From Saccoglossus kowalevskii (lineage: Eukaryota; Hemichordata; Enteropneusta; Harrimaniidae): DNA of 13,508 bases. The notes under the pieces were generated by a model. The model searched no databases and had not been told where the DNA came from. It saw only the letters and a list, made by a program, of their open reading frames with translations. The DNA lies in the NCBI RefSeq assembly GCF_000003605.2, contig NW_003148785.1, forward strand, positions 1 through 13,508. Direction: 5' to 3'. The position numbers were made by a program, and so were the translations under genes. Shown here piece by piece: positions 7,001 to 13,210 of this stretch (positions are counted from its first letter, which is position 1; every line of letters begins with the position of its first letter).

Positions 7001-9611
7001 TGTAATTTATTTTAGCTGGAATAAATATTCACTGAAAAGACTTTTTGGGTGTTTTGTATGTAATTTATTTTAGCTGGAATAAATATTCACTGAAAAGACT
7101 TTTTGGGTGTTTTGTATGTAATTTATTTTAGCTGGAATAAATATTTGCTGAAAAGACTTTTTGGGTGTTTTGTATGTAATTTATTTTAGCTGGAATAAAT
7201 ATTCGCTGAAAAGACTTTTTGGGTGTTTTGTATGTAATTTATTTTAGCTGGAATAAATATTCGCTGAAAAGACTTTTTGGGTGTTTTGTATGTAATTTAT
7301 TTTAGCTGGAATAAATATTCGCTGAAAAGACTTTTTGGGTGTTTTGTATGTAATTTATTTTAGCTGGAATAAATATTCGCTGAAAAGACTTTGGGTGTTT
7401 TGTATGTAATTTATTTTCGCTGGTTTTTTTAAGAGTTGAATGTAAAATATAGGAAAAAAGGTATATTCGCTAGATTTAATTTTCACTGAATCATTTCTTC
7501 AGTGAAAATAAAGTATTTTACAGTAAATGAGTTACCTGCTCAGAAAGTCCTGAACCTAATCCTGAAGAATTCCATTCATTTTCCCATTCCTGTGCTGCAG
7601 TTACACTTGTAGCATTGGATTCTAAAACTGATGCTGGTAGATCAGCTTTATGAGGAGGTTGGTTTGTGATCACGGCAAGTTCCTTCATGTAATATTGCTT
7701 TAGTTCTGTAAGTTACAATAAAACAAGTATAATTATTAATCTAATTAATAAACCTAAATAAAGCAATTAGCTATTATCTCTAAGGTATGTGTAATCTGTT
7801 GATTTACCTTTGTGCAGTTTTTTTGTCAGATCACCTACTCCATAAGGTACAGATAAAGAACAACTGTGATATGCCCTTGTACCAATCACACCCTAGGATT
7901 GAAAGATAATGTATTCATGTGTATTATGTCAGCAAATATTGCTGATATTGTATTGGCTCTATTTGAAGCACATATCCATTCTGATACTTCAGAACACAGC
8001 CAAGGAGAAAAGAAATTTAGCCATGAATAAAAATGTTATCACAAGTGCAACAATCATAATCACAATGTGTTTGTTCAGGATACATAGCAAGGATTTCAAC
8101 CCAGTAGGATAAATTAGCTGTGAGAACATGTCTGGTAAATTTTGATACATTGCATCTTTAAATATATTGAGCAATAAAATACTCAGTCACTTTCATTTTT
8201 GAAGATTATGTGTAAATTGTTAGAGCACATATTGTCAATATTGACACTTTAATCATAAAGTTTAAAAAAGAATTATGTTTCTGGTCAGCGTGCACACGTT
8301 TTAGCTTATGTCGTCACTGCATAGCGCCCACTGTGGACAAAGTGATGAAATCTTTCAACATTTGTGTACTGTGGAATATTTTAGCAAAGAAAACAAAGTT
8401 TGACCAGAAACATGTTTTTTTTTGCAAGGCTTAAAGTTGATAAAATTCAGTAGCAAATTTGATGACATTGATAGCTAACTGAAAACCATAATCAATATGT
8501 ACATTAAAAATCTCATTAGGTGATAAACTAGATTACATGACAATATTTACCTCCCTGTGCCATAATTTGGGTTTAGTTCCTCTCCAACAGATGCCCTTTG
8601 CTTTGCAATAGGGTGCAGACCATGTGGTTTTTAACTGCCTGGAGATTTCTGTTGCTATGGCTCGTTGCATCAATGCTGATGTACCTGTATTGGGAAACAT
8701 AAATTATCACTGTGAACTATTAGCGAGATTATTTTCCACCTCTGAAACATAATTTTCTTTCAGTCATTTACCATCATGCAGCAAAGCAAGACTGTGGGTG
8801 TTTCAATTTTTTATAATACATATACAATGGCTTGAATGCATTTTCCATAAATGATGAATTGAACATATGGGCACTGTTGGCCATACCTCATTTTCACTTT
8901 CAATAAAAATTTTCTTTAAATTGCGTGTATGACTAGATTGACAGTGAGTAAACCATAGTAAACGAAAACTACATGTGATATGTTAACTCACCTAATGCTT
9001 CATCAGTTCTTTCAGCACTGTCTCTTGGCAGTTTTTCTATTAAAAATAACAAAAGTCTTCTTATTTCAGTTTCACTGGAGTAGAGAAATGTTTGGTACCC
9101 AATCTCTCCCTGGTATCCAAGTTCCTGAAATACATGTACCGGTATTAGCATAGTGATTGCATAGTGAAGTTCTACATAAAACATATTCTACATATATGTG
9201 GGAAGATTGATTGTGATGACCTTTTTGTTGGGAACAATAGTAGCACTGTTGAAATAAAATACTGTAAAAAGTAAAGTGTACATGTATGTTTCATATATGT
9301 AACTACATGTACCGTAACATAAACAGGTAATTATTACATACTGCTTGGCATTAAATAACCAAGAACAAGTCAACTTCTGAAATATTACATTGTGTTGAAA
9401 ATAATTTAACAATGATTGATATAACAAATACAAACTTACCAGGCAAGCATTAGCTAATGCTGTGCCTACTCTAAACTTGGCAGACATTCCAGGTGGAAGA
9501 TTAGGTGAAATGTCAAATTTATCTTTGATAACACGAAGGCATTGCACTGTAGCTGCTACAACAAGTTCAGTTGAAAACTTTTTCAAACTGTCAATTGAAT
9601 CTGGTAAATCA
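969..9611 (-). CDS. CCDC22: CCDC22, CCC/Commander complex subunit (12 internal exons; both ends missing)
   Basis: Exons in transcription order: 9611-9440, 9124-8992, 8684-8551, 7892-7808, 7705-7536, 5491-5291, 4915-4850, 4646-4527, 3964-3845, 2803-2687, 1317-1216, 1076-969. They total 1528 nt and give 509 residues without a stop; all introns are GT-AG. Introns after exons 2 and 4 are phase 1, the intron entering exon 1 splits its codon after base 2, and the rest are phase 0. Recognised by collinear similarity to animal CCDC22: FSTELVV..CLRVI, LPPGMSAKFR, ELGYQ.E.GYQTFLYSSE, KGSRFMHAEKL, LLPDADANIAKLQ, NQWEKHRAPL, SAYTRRILEIV. Partial residues 1 to about 110 are the NN-CH (calponin-homology-like) domain, about 147-231 a variable linker, and 232-509 charged coiled coil. 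From family knowledge, CCDC22 pairs with CCDC93, holds the COMMD ring and joins Retriever for endosomal recycling; it also affects NF-kB signalling through COMMD1. The human protein is 627 residues, so about 18 N-terminal and about 110 C-terminal residues are missing. No frame break is seen. Confidence 0.93.
1216..1317 (-). CDS. CCDC22: CCDC22 exon 11 of window (coiled coil)
   Basis: The 102 nt give 34 charged residues from SESQKKLEEIKSFREKM to SKEDLHKQL, matching the CCDC22 segment that ends RRKEEVYKQL in human. Acceptor TGCATAG, donor CTG|GTAAGT. Phase 0 at both ends. Confidence 0.92.
1884..2411. repeat. Fold-back (inverted-repeat) element in CCDC22 intron
   Basis: Bases 1884-1950 and the reverse complement of 2350-2411 share AACACCTGAG.GG.GCAAAAC at one end and GTTACAGTGAGT at the other, with a looser match between. 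About 400 bp separates the arms and carries no coding sequence. This fits a decayed non-autonomous DNA element. The outer ends and any target duplication are not clear by eye; similarity may extend outward to about 1860 and 2440. Confidence 0.55.
2687..2803 (-). CDS. CCDC22: CCDC22 exon 10 of window (coiled coil, QWEKHR motif)
   Basis: The 117 nt give 39 residues: SVVDSSAQRLVSLANQWEK, then HRAPLIEQYRQLKEL. This closely matches human VVENSAQRVIHLAGQWEKHR.PL..EYR.L. Acceptor CTTGTAG, donor GTG|GTAAGA. Confidence 0.94.
2804..3844. other. CCDC22 intron, mostly unique AT-rich sequence
   Basis: A 1041-bp intron with no recognised gene or complete mobile element. A weak inverted pair, TGCCTAC at 3355-3361 and GTAGGCA at 3407-3413, could be a small decayed hairpin. 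Two TACATGTA words occur, at 2896 (just above the lower-coordinate exon) and 3696. Confidence 0.6.
3845..3964 (-). CDS. CCDC22: CCDC22 exon 9 of window (coiled coil, LLPDADANIAKLQ)
   Basis: The 120 nt, phase 0 at both ends, encode 40 residues that happen to begin with Met but follow acceptor CTTTAG; the Met is internal. The exon ends in the strongly conserved LLPDADANIAKLQ (human LLPDGTANLAKLQ), followed by donor CAG|GTGAGT. Confidence 0.93.
3965..4526. other. CCDC22 intron, no clear element
   Basis: A 562-bp intron. It contains a short hairpin GCCCT-GAGA-AGGGC near 4187 and a loosely inverted GCGTATA pair (near 4003 and 4072) that may be traces of an old element. Neither is convincing enough to call. 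Confidence 0.5.
4527..4646 (-). CDS. CCDC22: CCDC22 exon 8 of window (coiled coil)
   Basis: The 120 nt, phase 0 at both ends, encode 40 residues starting DLQQKREKEVECLREAL and containing SQIEAMEIDMRKY. The heptad-like spacing of Leu/Ile/Met and the match to the CCDC22 block LESLREQLEGVN.SIEEVEADM identify it. Acceptor ATGTTTAG, donor CAG|GTATTG. Confidence 0.91.
4850..4915 (-). CDS. CCDC22: CCDC22 exon 7 of window (short linker exon)
   Basis: The 66 nt run from acceptor TTTGTAG to donor GAAGAG|GTATGT and encode 22 residues (DDAKTAVQMGIGEG then APKLDTEE). Little of this is conserved. It is supported by phase 0 at both ends and by joining two strongly conserved exons in frame. It would be a simple cassette if skipped, since removing 66 nt keeps the frame. 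Confidence 0.8.
5291..5491 (-). CDS. CCDC22: CCDC22 exon 6 of window (start of coiled coil, KGSRF motif)
   Basis: The 201 nt, phase 0 at both ends, encode 67 residues from DYRLRKQQRLKKKITDQLRQ through an alanine-rich run to the CCDC22 signature KGSRFMHAEKLQFTE. Acceptor ATTCATCAG; donor GAG|GTAAAT. The basic helix opening is the start of the coiled-coil half. The upstream intron, 2044 bp, is the longest in the window and holds the MITE and minisatellite. Confidence 0.93.
5584..5909. mobile_element. PIF/Harbinger-like MITE
   Basis: The 326-bp element has 38-bp terminal inverted repeats (5584-5621 and 5872-5909), 34 of 38 bases matching, all four mismatches being transitions. The ends read RGGAC..CGTCAAAAGAT and continue ATGTCGGATAAAAAACTT. 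Both sides are flanked by TTA (5581-5583 and 5910-5912). A 3-bp TTA duplication with G-rich ends is typical of PIF/Harbinger elements. There is no transposase frame, so it is non-autonomous. It lies in the 2044-bp CCDC22 intron. Confidence 0.8.
6603..7424. repeat. 58-bp minisatellite, 14 units
   Basis: Units begin with GCTGG at 6611, 6669, 6727, 6785, 6843, 6899, 6957, 7015, 7073, 7131, 7189, 7247, 7305 and 7363, with a partial fifteenth at 7419. Twelve are exactly 58 bp; units 5 and 14 are 56 bp, with a shortened T-run (ACTTTGGG for ACTTTTTGGG). The unit reads GCTGGAATAAATATTCRCTG, then GAAAAGACTTTTTGGGTG, then TTTTGTATGTAATTTATTTTA with small variation. Units are nearly identical, so expansion is recent. 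It has no long open frame and is intronic. Confidence 0.96.
7479..7509. repeat. Perfect 12-bp-arm hairpin at right edge of the array
   Basis: ATTTTCACTGAA (7479-7490) and TTCAGTGAAAAT (7498-7509) are exact reverse complements around a 7-nt loop. The arm sequence TTCACTGAA is the same word found in the minisatellite units, linking hairpin and array. Confidence 0.85.
7536..7705 (-). CDS. CCDC22: CCDC22 exon 5 of window (linker)
   Basis: The 170 nt complete a split codon after acceptor CTTACAG and end GAGCAG|GTAACTC. They encode 57 residues rich in Ser, Ala, Gln and Asn, including the acidic, tryptophan-bearing EWENEWNSS, which corresponds to the conserved acidic/Trp motif (EDW in human) before the coiled coil. 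The donor lies within a few bases of the outer inverted repeat that frames the 58-bp minisatellite. Confidence 0.86.
7808..7892 (-). CDS. CCDC22: CCDC22 exon 4 of window (linker)
   Basis: The 85 nt run from acceptor TCCTAG to donor AAAG|GTAAATC, giving 28 residues beginning GVIGTRAYHSC, and end in phase 1. Sequence conservation here is low. The call rests on exact phase compatibility with both neighbours, the open frame and good splice sites. The next intron is only 102 bp. Confidence 0.82.
7893..8550. other. CCDC22 intron with a short inverted-repeat element
   Basis: A 658-bp intron. Apart from the inverted-repeat element at 8275-8413 and a 14-bp perfect palindrome TGTCAATATTGACA at 8233-8246, I see no gene or repeat. 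Confidence 0.6.
8275..8413. repeat. 139-bp element with perfect 13-bp inverted ends
   Basis: ATGTTTCTGGTCA (8275-8287) and TGACCAGAAACAT (8401-8413) are exact inverted repeats. The interior is less AT-rich, with CpG and GTGCAC words, unlike the flanking intron. Size and form fit a very small MITE. Flanks are A-rich on one side and T-rich on the other, and no target duplication is certain. Confidence 0.55.
8551..8684 (-). CDS. CCDC22: CCDC22 exon 3 of window (end of NN-CH domain)
   Basis: The 134 nt complete a glycine codon (G|GT) after acceptor AATACAG and end at GAG|GTAAAT. They encode TSALMQRAIATEISRQL and a basic, tryptophan-containing stretch ending KLWHRE. The first half matches the final NN-CH helix of CCDC22 (human AILLRAIGSQIRDQL). 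The rest begins the less conserved linker. Confidence 0.88.
8992..9124 (-). CDS. CCDC22: CCDC22 exon 2 of window (NN-CH domain)
   Basis: The 133 nt run from acceptor TTTCAG to donor TTAG|GTGAGT and end in phase 1. It encodes ELGYQGEIGYQTFLY, then a leucine-rich helix (RRLLLFLIEKLP). This matches the conserved GYQ.FLY..E..LR.LLLFL.E.LP block of the CCDC22 NN-CH domain. The upstream intron is 315 bp and the downstream one 307 bp; I see no repeat in either, apart from three TACATGTA words in the upstream one. Confidence 0.93.
9440..9611 (-). CDS. CCDC22: CCDC22 exon 1 of window (NN-CH domain, first part)
   Basis: The 172 nt begin with the third base of a split codon after acceptor TTCATTGCAG, then encode 57 residues starting DLPDSIDSLKKFSTELVV and ending ALANACL. 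The donor is CTG|GTAAGT. This is the start of the NN-CH domain. The motif LPPGMSAKFR is a strongly conserved CCDC22 signature. An in-frame TTG lies inside the exon but is not a start, because coding continues upstream to the acceptor. The preceding exon, which should carry the initiator, was not found. Confidence 0.93.
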
Positions 9612-10080
9612 CTGCAATGAATGAAACATAGTTAAACTACACATTACAAACTCTGGGGAAGCTATAGATATTTGTCTCTCTCTATGTGAGAAGAGAGACT
9701 TGAGTGAAAAGATAAACATAATTTGGGACTGCATTGTTTTCAGAAGACCATGATAATATTGGCAAGTGAAACATTTTTGTCTAGAAGTGGAAATAATTCT
9801 TGTATAAATCCTGGCAAAGATTGTAGAGCAAAGACTTTGAAGGAAAAATTATGCAGGACGTGTGGAAAACTAAAAAGATCGATATAATAATTTTATATTT
9901 TAATTGAGAGGTAGAAATAACAAGTCATTGAAAATGGCACATAGTCCCCGTTAAATTTTTAAAAGTTCCCTTTGTGCTCGTCATATTAAACTGGAGGGGT
10001 TGTCGCGAGCGTGTCCTTGAAACTTGAGTTCCAAGTGGCGTGTACAACAGATTGTTTATTTACATCAAAACACGTGTTCC
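9612..10080. other. Non-coding stretch upstream of the first exon seen
   Basis: This should be CCDC22 intron if exon 1 lies further right. I searched by eye for the expected N-terminal MEEVDKIII-like coding sequence on the minus strand and did not find it here or further right. No repeat is obvious before about 10090. Confidence 0.5.
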
Positions 10081-10090
10081 GTGTAGAAGT

Positions 10091-10370
10091 AATATGGCCA
10101 AAAATAAAAACAGTCGTTATTCAGCCATCTTTGATCTGATTATGAAACACACTGATATGTATGACCTATGTGCCAAATACAAATGAAAATTGTACATAAA
10201 TTGTGGAAATATAGTAGTAAGGCCAAAAAGTCAGATGGCTGTCAATCGGCCATCCTTGACCAGATTTTGAAACAAATTGTCATGGACATGCATCCTAACA
10301 TGTATAAAGTACATGTATGTGCCAAATTTGAATGAAAACTGACAGAGCACGTCCTAGATACCACACATAA
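10091..10370. repeat. Two diverged repeat modules (about 126-140 bp)
   Basis: The word group TCGGCCATC..TGA..TGAT/AGAT..TGAAAC recurs 126 bp apart (10123 and 10249), each followed by ..CATG/TATG.., a TGTGCCAAAT motif and AATGAAAA. The same module recurs at 11191 and 11331. This 'ATGGCTGCCAGTCGGCCAT' style repeat is part of a dispersed family I associate with marine invertebrates. No coding potential. Confidence 0.6.
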
Positions 10371-10426
10371 AACAAGCAGCCTATCGGCTGAGATAGCTCT
10401 GCTGCTAGCAATGCACATTTCAATTA

Positions 10427-11095
10427 AAGAACTGAAGACATCATTAGAAAATGAACAATATTTATAGTATCAAAGCAATCGGACAAATACTACTTTCTAC
10501 CAAAAATAATCACCAAAATTAGAGAATTGAAGATATCATCACAAAATGAACAAATCTGAGAAAGGTCTACATGTAGTATCTATATATGTAATATCAAAGC
10601 AATTGAACTATTTGTTTTTAACAAGAAGTTGAAAATATCACTTTTTACCAAAAATGACAAAAATATTCACCAAAATTAGAGAATTGAAGATATCATCACA
10701 AAATGAACAAATCTGAGAGAGGTCTGCATGTAGTATCTATATATGTAGTATCAAAGCAATTGGACTTGCGGTTTTTAAAAAGAAGTCAAAAATATCACTT
10801 TTTACCAAAAATGACAAAAATATTCACCAAAATTAGAGAATTGAAGATATCATCACAAAATGAACAATTCTGAGAGAGGTCTACATGTAGTACCTATATA
10901 TGTAGTATCAAAGCAATTGGACTTGCGGTTTTTAACAAGAAGTCAAAAATATCACTTTTTATCAAAAATGACAAAAATATTCACCAAAATTAGAGAATTT
11001 AAGATATCAACATGAAATGAACAAACCTAAGAGAGGTCTACCCAAGGTACATATACACCAAGTATCAAAGCATTCAGGCTTGTAGTTTTCAAGAA
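10427..11095. repeat. 157-bp tandem repeat array
   Basis: The word AGAGAATTGAAGATATCA starts at 10521, 10678 and 10835, and as AGAGAATTTAAGATATCA at 10992, an exact 157-bp period. A shorter, more diverged copy precedes it (AGAACTGAAGACATCA near 10427) and a decayed one ends it near 11095. Units also contain TAGTATCAAAGCAATTGGAC and AGAAGTCAAAAATATCAC. It joins directly to the GAC run and hairpin that follow. Confidence 0.92.
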
Positions 11096-11117
11096 GAAGT
11101 CGAAAAAGTAAAACATT

Positions 11118-11190
11118 GACACGGACGACGACGACGGACAATCACTCATATAATAAGCTCCGCTCGACAAAGTCGACAGCGGAGCTAAAA
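11118..11190. repeat. GAC run plus terminal hairpin of a dispersed element
   Basis: A (GAC)n-like run (about 11120-11140) is followed by a hairpin at 11156-11186 whose arms AGCTCCGCT and AGCGGAGCT are extended by CGAC/GTCGAC around AAA, then by an A-run. The order tandem units, GACGACGG, AAGCTC hairpin, AGCTAAAAA looks like the defined 3' end of a dispersed non-autonomous element, suggesting the element reads in the plus direction. I cannot assign its class. Confidence 0.65.
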
Positions 11191-11470
11191 AACAAGATGC
11201 CTGCCAGTTGACCATCTTTGATCTAATTGTGAAATAAATCGTCATGGACATGTATACTAACGTGTATAATCTATGTACCAAGTTTGAATGAAAACAGACC
11301 AAGCATGTCCAAAATACAATATTTTCAAAAAACAAGATGGCTGCCAGTCGGCTATTTTGAATCGAATCGCTAAACCACTGCATGTGCATATGTCCCACAT
11401 AAAGTACTAGGCACATGCAAAGAATGAACGGAATCGGTCCAATGGATTCTGAGATACGACTCCGGACGGG
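11191..11470. repeat. Second pair of the 140-bp modules
   Basis: AACAAGATG(C/G)CTGCCAGT begins at 11191 and again at 11331, a 140-bp period, and is related to the modules at 10123 and 10249. The second copy continues into CACAGACGCACAGACGGACAG, a GACGG-type tail, near 11470-11500. This appears to be a second, shorter element head-to-tail with the first. Confidence 0.65.
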
Positions 11471-11553
11471 CGCACAGACGCACAGACGGACAGAGACCGA
11501 ATTATACGTTCGAACAGGGACTAATAATAGCATACCATAAACATAATAGACCA

Positions 11554-11604
11554 TTTTACGCTCACTGCGAGAATCACGCATTATGCGTGAAATTGAACGT
11601 AAAA
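11554..11604. repeat. 51-bp imperfect palindrome
   Basis: The ends TTTTACGCTCA and TGAACGTAAAA pair with one mismatch, and the centre TCACGCAT-T-ATGCGTGA is a perfect 8-bp-arm hairpin. It could be a short MITE end or a cruciform-forming site. It lies at the edge of the CpG-rich zone. Confidence 0.65.
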
Positions 11605-11900
11605 ACAGGACAAACAAAGGTCATAGCGTCGTAGTGGCGTCAAACATCGCGTGGGATTCGACAAACGCGAAGTATTTTGGGGGACATTTCCATGCTTAAT
11701 AATGTGCTGTCCACATTTGATGATAGGCAATTTTGATTAAGTAAGGGTATTCGAAAGCAATATTCCTCTGTCGAAGATCGGCCGGTCGATGTGAGTTACG
11801 AAATAAAGAAATTCTAGTTCAAAATCAAATCGTTCGATTTTTGCGGCAGACGTTCGACGCACGTTTTTCATACATCTCGCGAGATCTCGCAATTGTACGG
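11560..11900. promoter_or_regulatory. CpG-rich segment with TCTCGCGAGA, possible promoter
   Basis: CpG is frequent from about 11560 to 11900, in a window that is otherwise CpG-poor. It includes TCTCGCGAGA at 11875-11884, a palindrome known as a core element of many animal (mainly vertebrate-studied) promoters. It lies upstream of the CCDC22 exons in gene sense, so it could be the CCDC22 promoter, but no matching first exon was found between here and 9611. A repeat origin is equally possible for the left part. Confidence 0.35.
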
Positions 11901-11939
11901 AAAATCCCCTATTGTTTGGCAGCTGACATTTGTTCCTAT

Positions 11940-13180
11940 TACTTGTTTGGCTACTAACAACAGCTGACAGCCTGGGTACCTGAAAGCTCTTTCATTACAG
12001 TATACAAGCAAGTATGGTGGTTCTAGTTAATCATGATTCATGGTATATAGCAAGCGTGTCAGTAACTATATACAGTTGGCCAAAACCGTAACAGAAACAA
12101 ACAAAACATAGCACACATCGTACGTCGATTTCATCTCCTTGCACACAAAGAAATTGACATCACCCTGATCATAATGCTGACCAAAAAAATGAAAATGAAT
12201 ATGAATTGGGACGAATCAACTTGTGGGATGAATATATTGGAACGAATTGACTGTGAATCCCCAATAACAAGCCCAGCCCCCAAATACTGGGAACAAACAC
12301 ACAATCACGGCACCCTGGGATAGAAGACAGTGTCACAGGGCTAGAGAATTATACATTATGAGCACAAGCTCCCTTCATGATCCCAGACACATATAATGTA
12401 AATTGTTTGTGGGAGTCATTTGGTGACATACCGGTAATCCACGACATCCACGATTTGTCTATTAAAATGTAATTCATTTTACAGACAAAGGTGGGAGGTG
12501 CTGACGAGCACTTCAAGGGTAGATCGATACGTACACACGTCATAACAACAAAAATAAATATAAGCTGCAGGAAGCTACAGTGCCATAATATGCAAGTTAC
12601 CCTATTTTACCAACCTGAAAATAGCCTCTTTTATTATTTTGACCTTGAGTGTCTGCCTTTCTACTTTCGATGGGTCTGAAACTATGAAACTAATTTATCA
12701 CCTATACTAAGGTTGACAATCCCAAACTGGTTGATTTCACAATAAAAACTGCTTAATCATTGGCAAAATCCCTGTGAAGACTGCCATCTTGAATAAATTA
12801 TCGTGATGTGACAATGCATCACAATCTCGATCAGATCTCACCTTGACATCCAGCAAAGGAAACATACACATTCGCACAAAGTTGATTGTAGAGGAAAAGG
12901 AATACTGATAATTTTTTGTTCACTTTTTACTTTAATAAATGTAAAATGAACTTTATTCGTATTGAAAATAATAAATAAAATAATTTATCCAAAAAAAAAG
13001 AAAGTTGCATTTTACAACTATTTATGTTTCATTTTAATGATCAACCTGATCATTTTGTATATACAAATGAATTGGGTAACTGGGAGTGAGTGTTAGGGAT
13101 GGGTGTACAAAAGGAACTCTTGCCTGTAGGGATACTAGGTACATGTGTATCTATCTGCAGCTACAACCCACATTCTATTT
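11940..13180. other. Non-coding stretch, no recognised feature
   Basis: AT-rich sequence with scattered short open frames (64 residues or fewer) that show no family resemblance. I found no RNA gene or clear mobile element. 12910-13010 is especially AT-rich. Confidence 0.5.
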
Positions 13181-13185
13181 TATTT

Positions 13186-13210
13186 TATATATATATATAT
13201 ATATATATAT
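13186..13210. repeat. (TA)n microsatellite
   Basis: A 25-base uninterrupted TA dinucleotide run, flanked by TATTTTATTT-like sequence. It is likely to vary in length between individuals. Confidence 0.95.

Larger units (their letters stand above)
6579..7533. mobile_element. Inverted-repeat frame around the minisatellite (candidate MITE-borne array)
   Basis: A perfect 15-bp inverted repeat, AAAATACTTTATTTT, lies at 6595-6609 and 7505-7519, just outside the tandem array. With a small gap it extends outward to AACTCA at 6579-6584, matched by TGAGTT at 7528-7533. Inside the right end is a 12-bp-arm hairpin (7479-7490 with 7498-7509). The layout resembles a non-autonomous transposon whose core expanded into a minisatellite, as in pearl-type elements of bivalves. 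No target duplication was identified. Confidence 0.5.

Noticed and set aside
6603-7424. CRISPR-like array
   Set aside because: The repeats are directly adjacent with no unique spacers, and the context is a eukaryotic intron. It is a minisatellite.
9188-9586. 132-codon minus-strand frame as a stand-alone gene
   Set aside because: Only its first part is coding (exon 1 of the window). After the donor at 9439 the translation reads into the intron, and the TTG 'start' is internal to the exon.
11027-11617. Longest open frame of the window (196 codons, minus strand)
   Set aside because: It runs across the 157-bp array end, the GAC run, the hairpin, the 140-bp modules and the palindrome. Its hydrophobic, Ser/Cys-rich translation has no family resemblance, so it is chance openness in repeats.
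12600-12660. Minus-strand segment reading VKIIKEAIFRL before a GT, as the missing first CCDC22 exon
   Set aside because: The resemblance to the expected N-terminal helix is weak. The frame has a stop and no ATG upstream, and the donor phase does not clearly match.
12349-12679. Overlapping small open frames on both strands
   Set aside because: They are 62-64 codons, with no homology, splice context or codon signal. Treated as chance.
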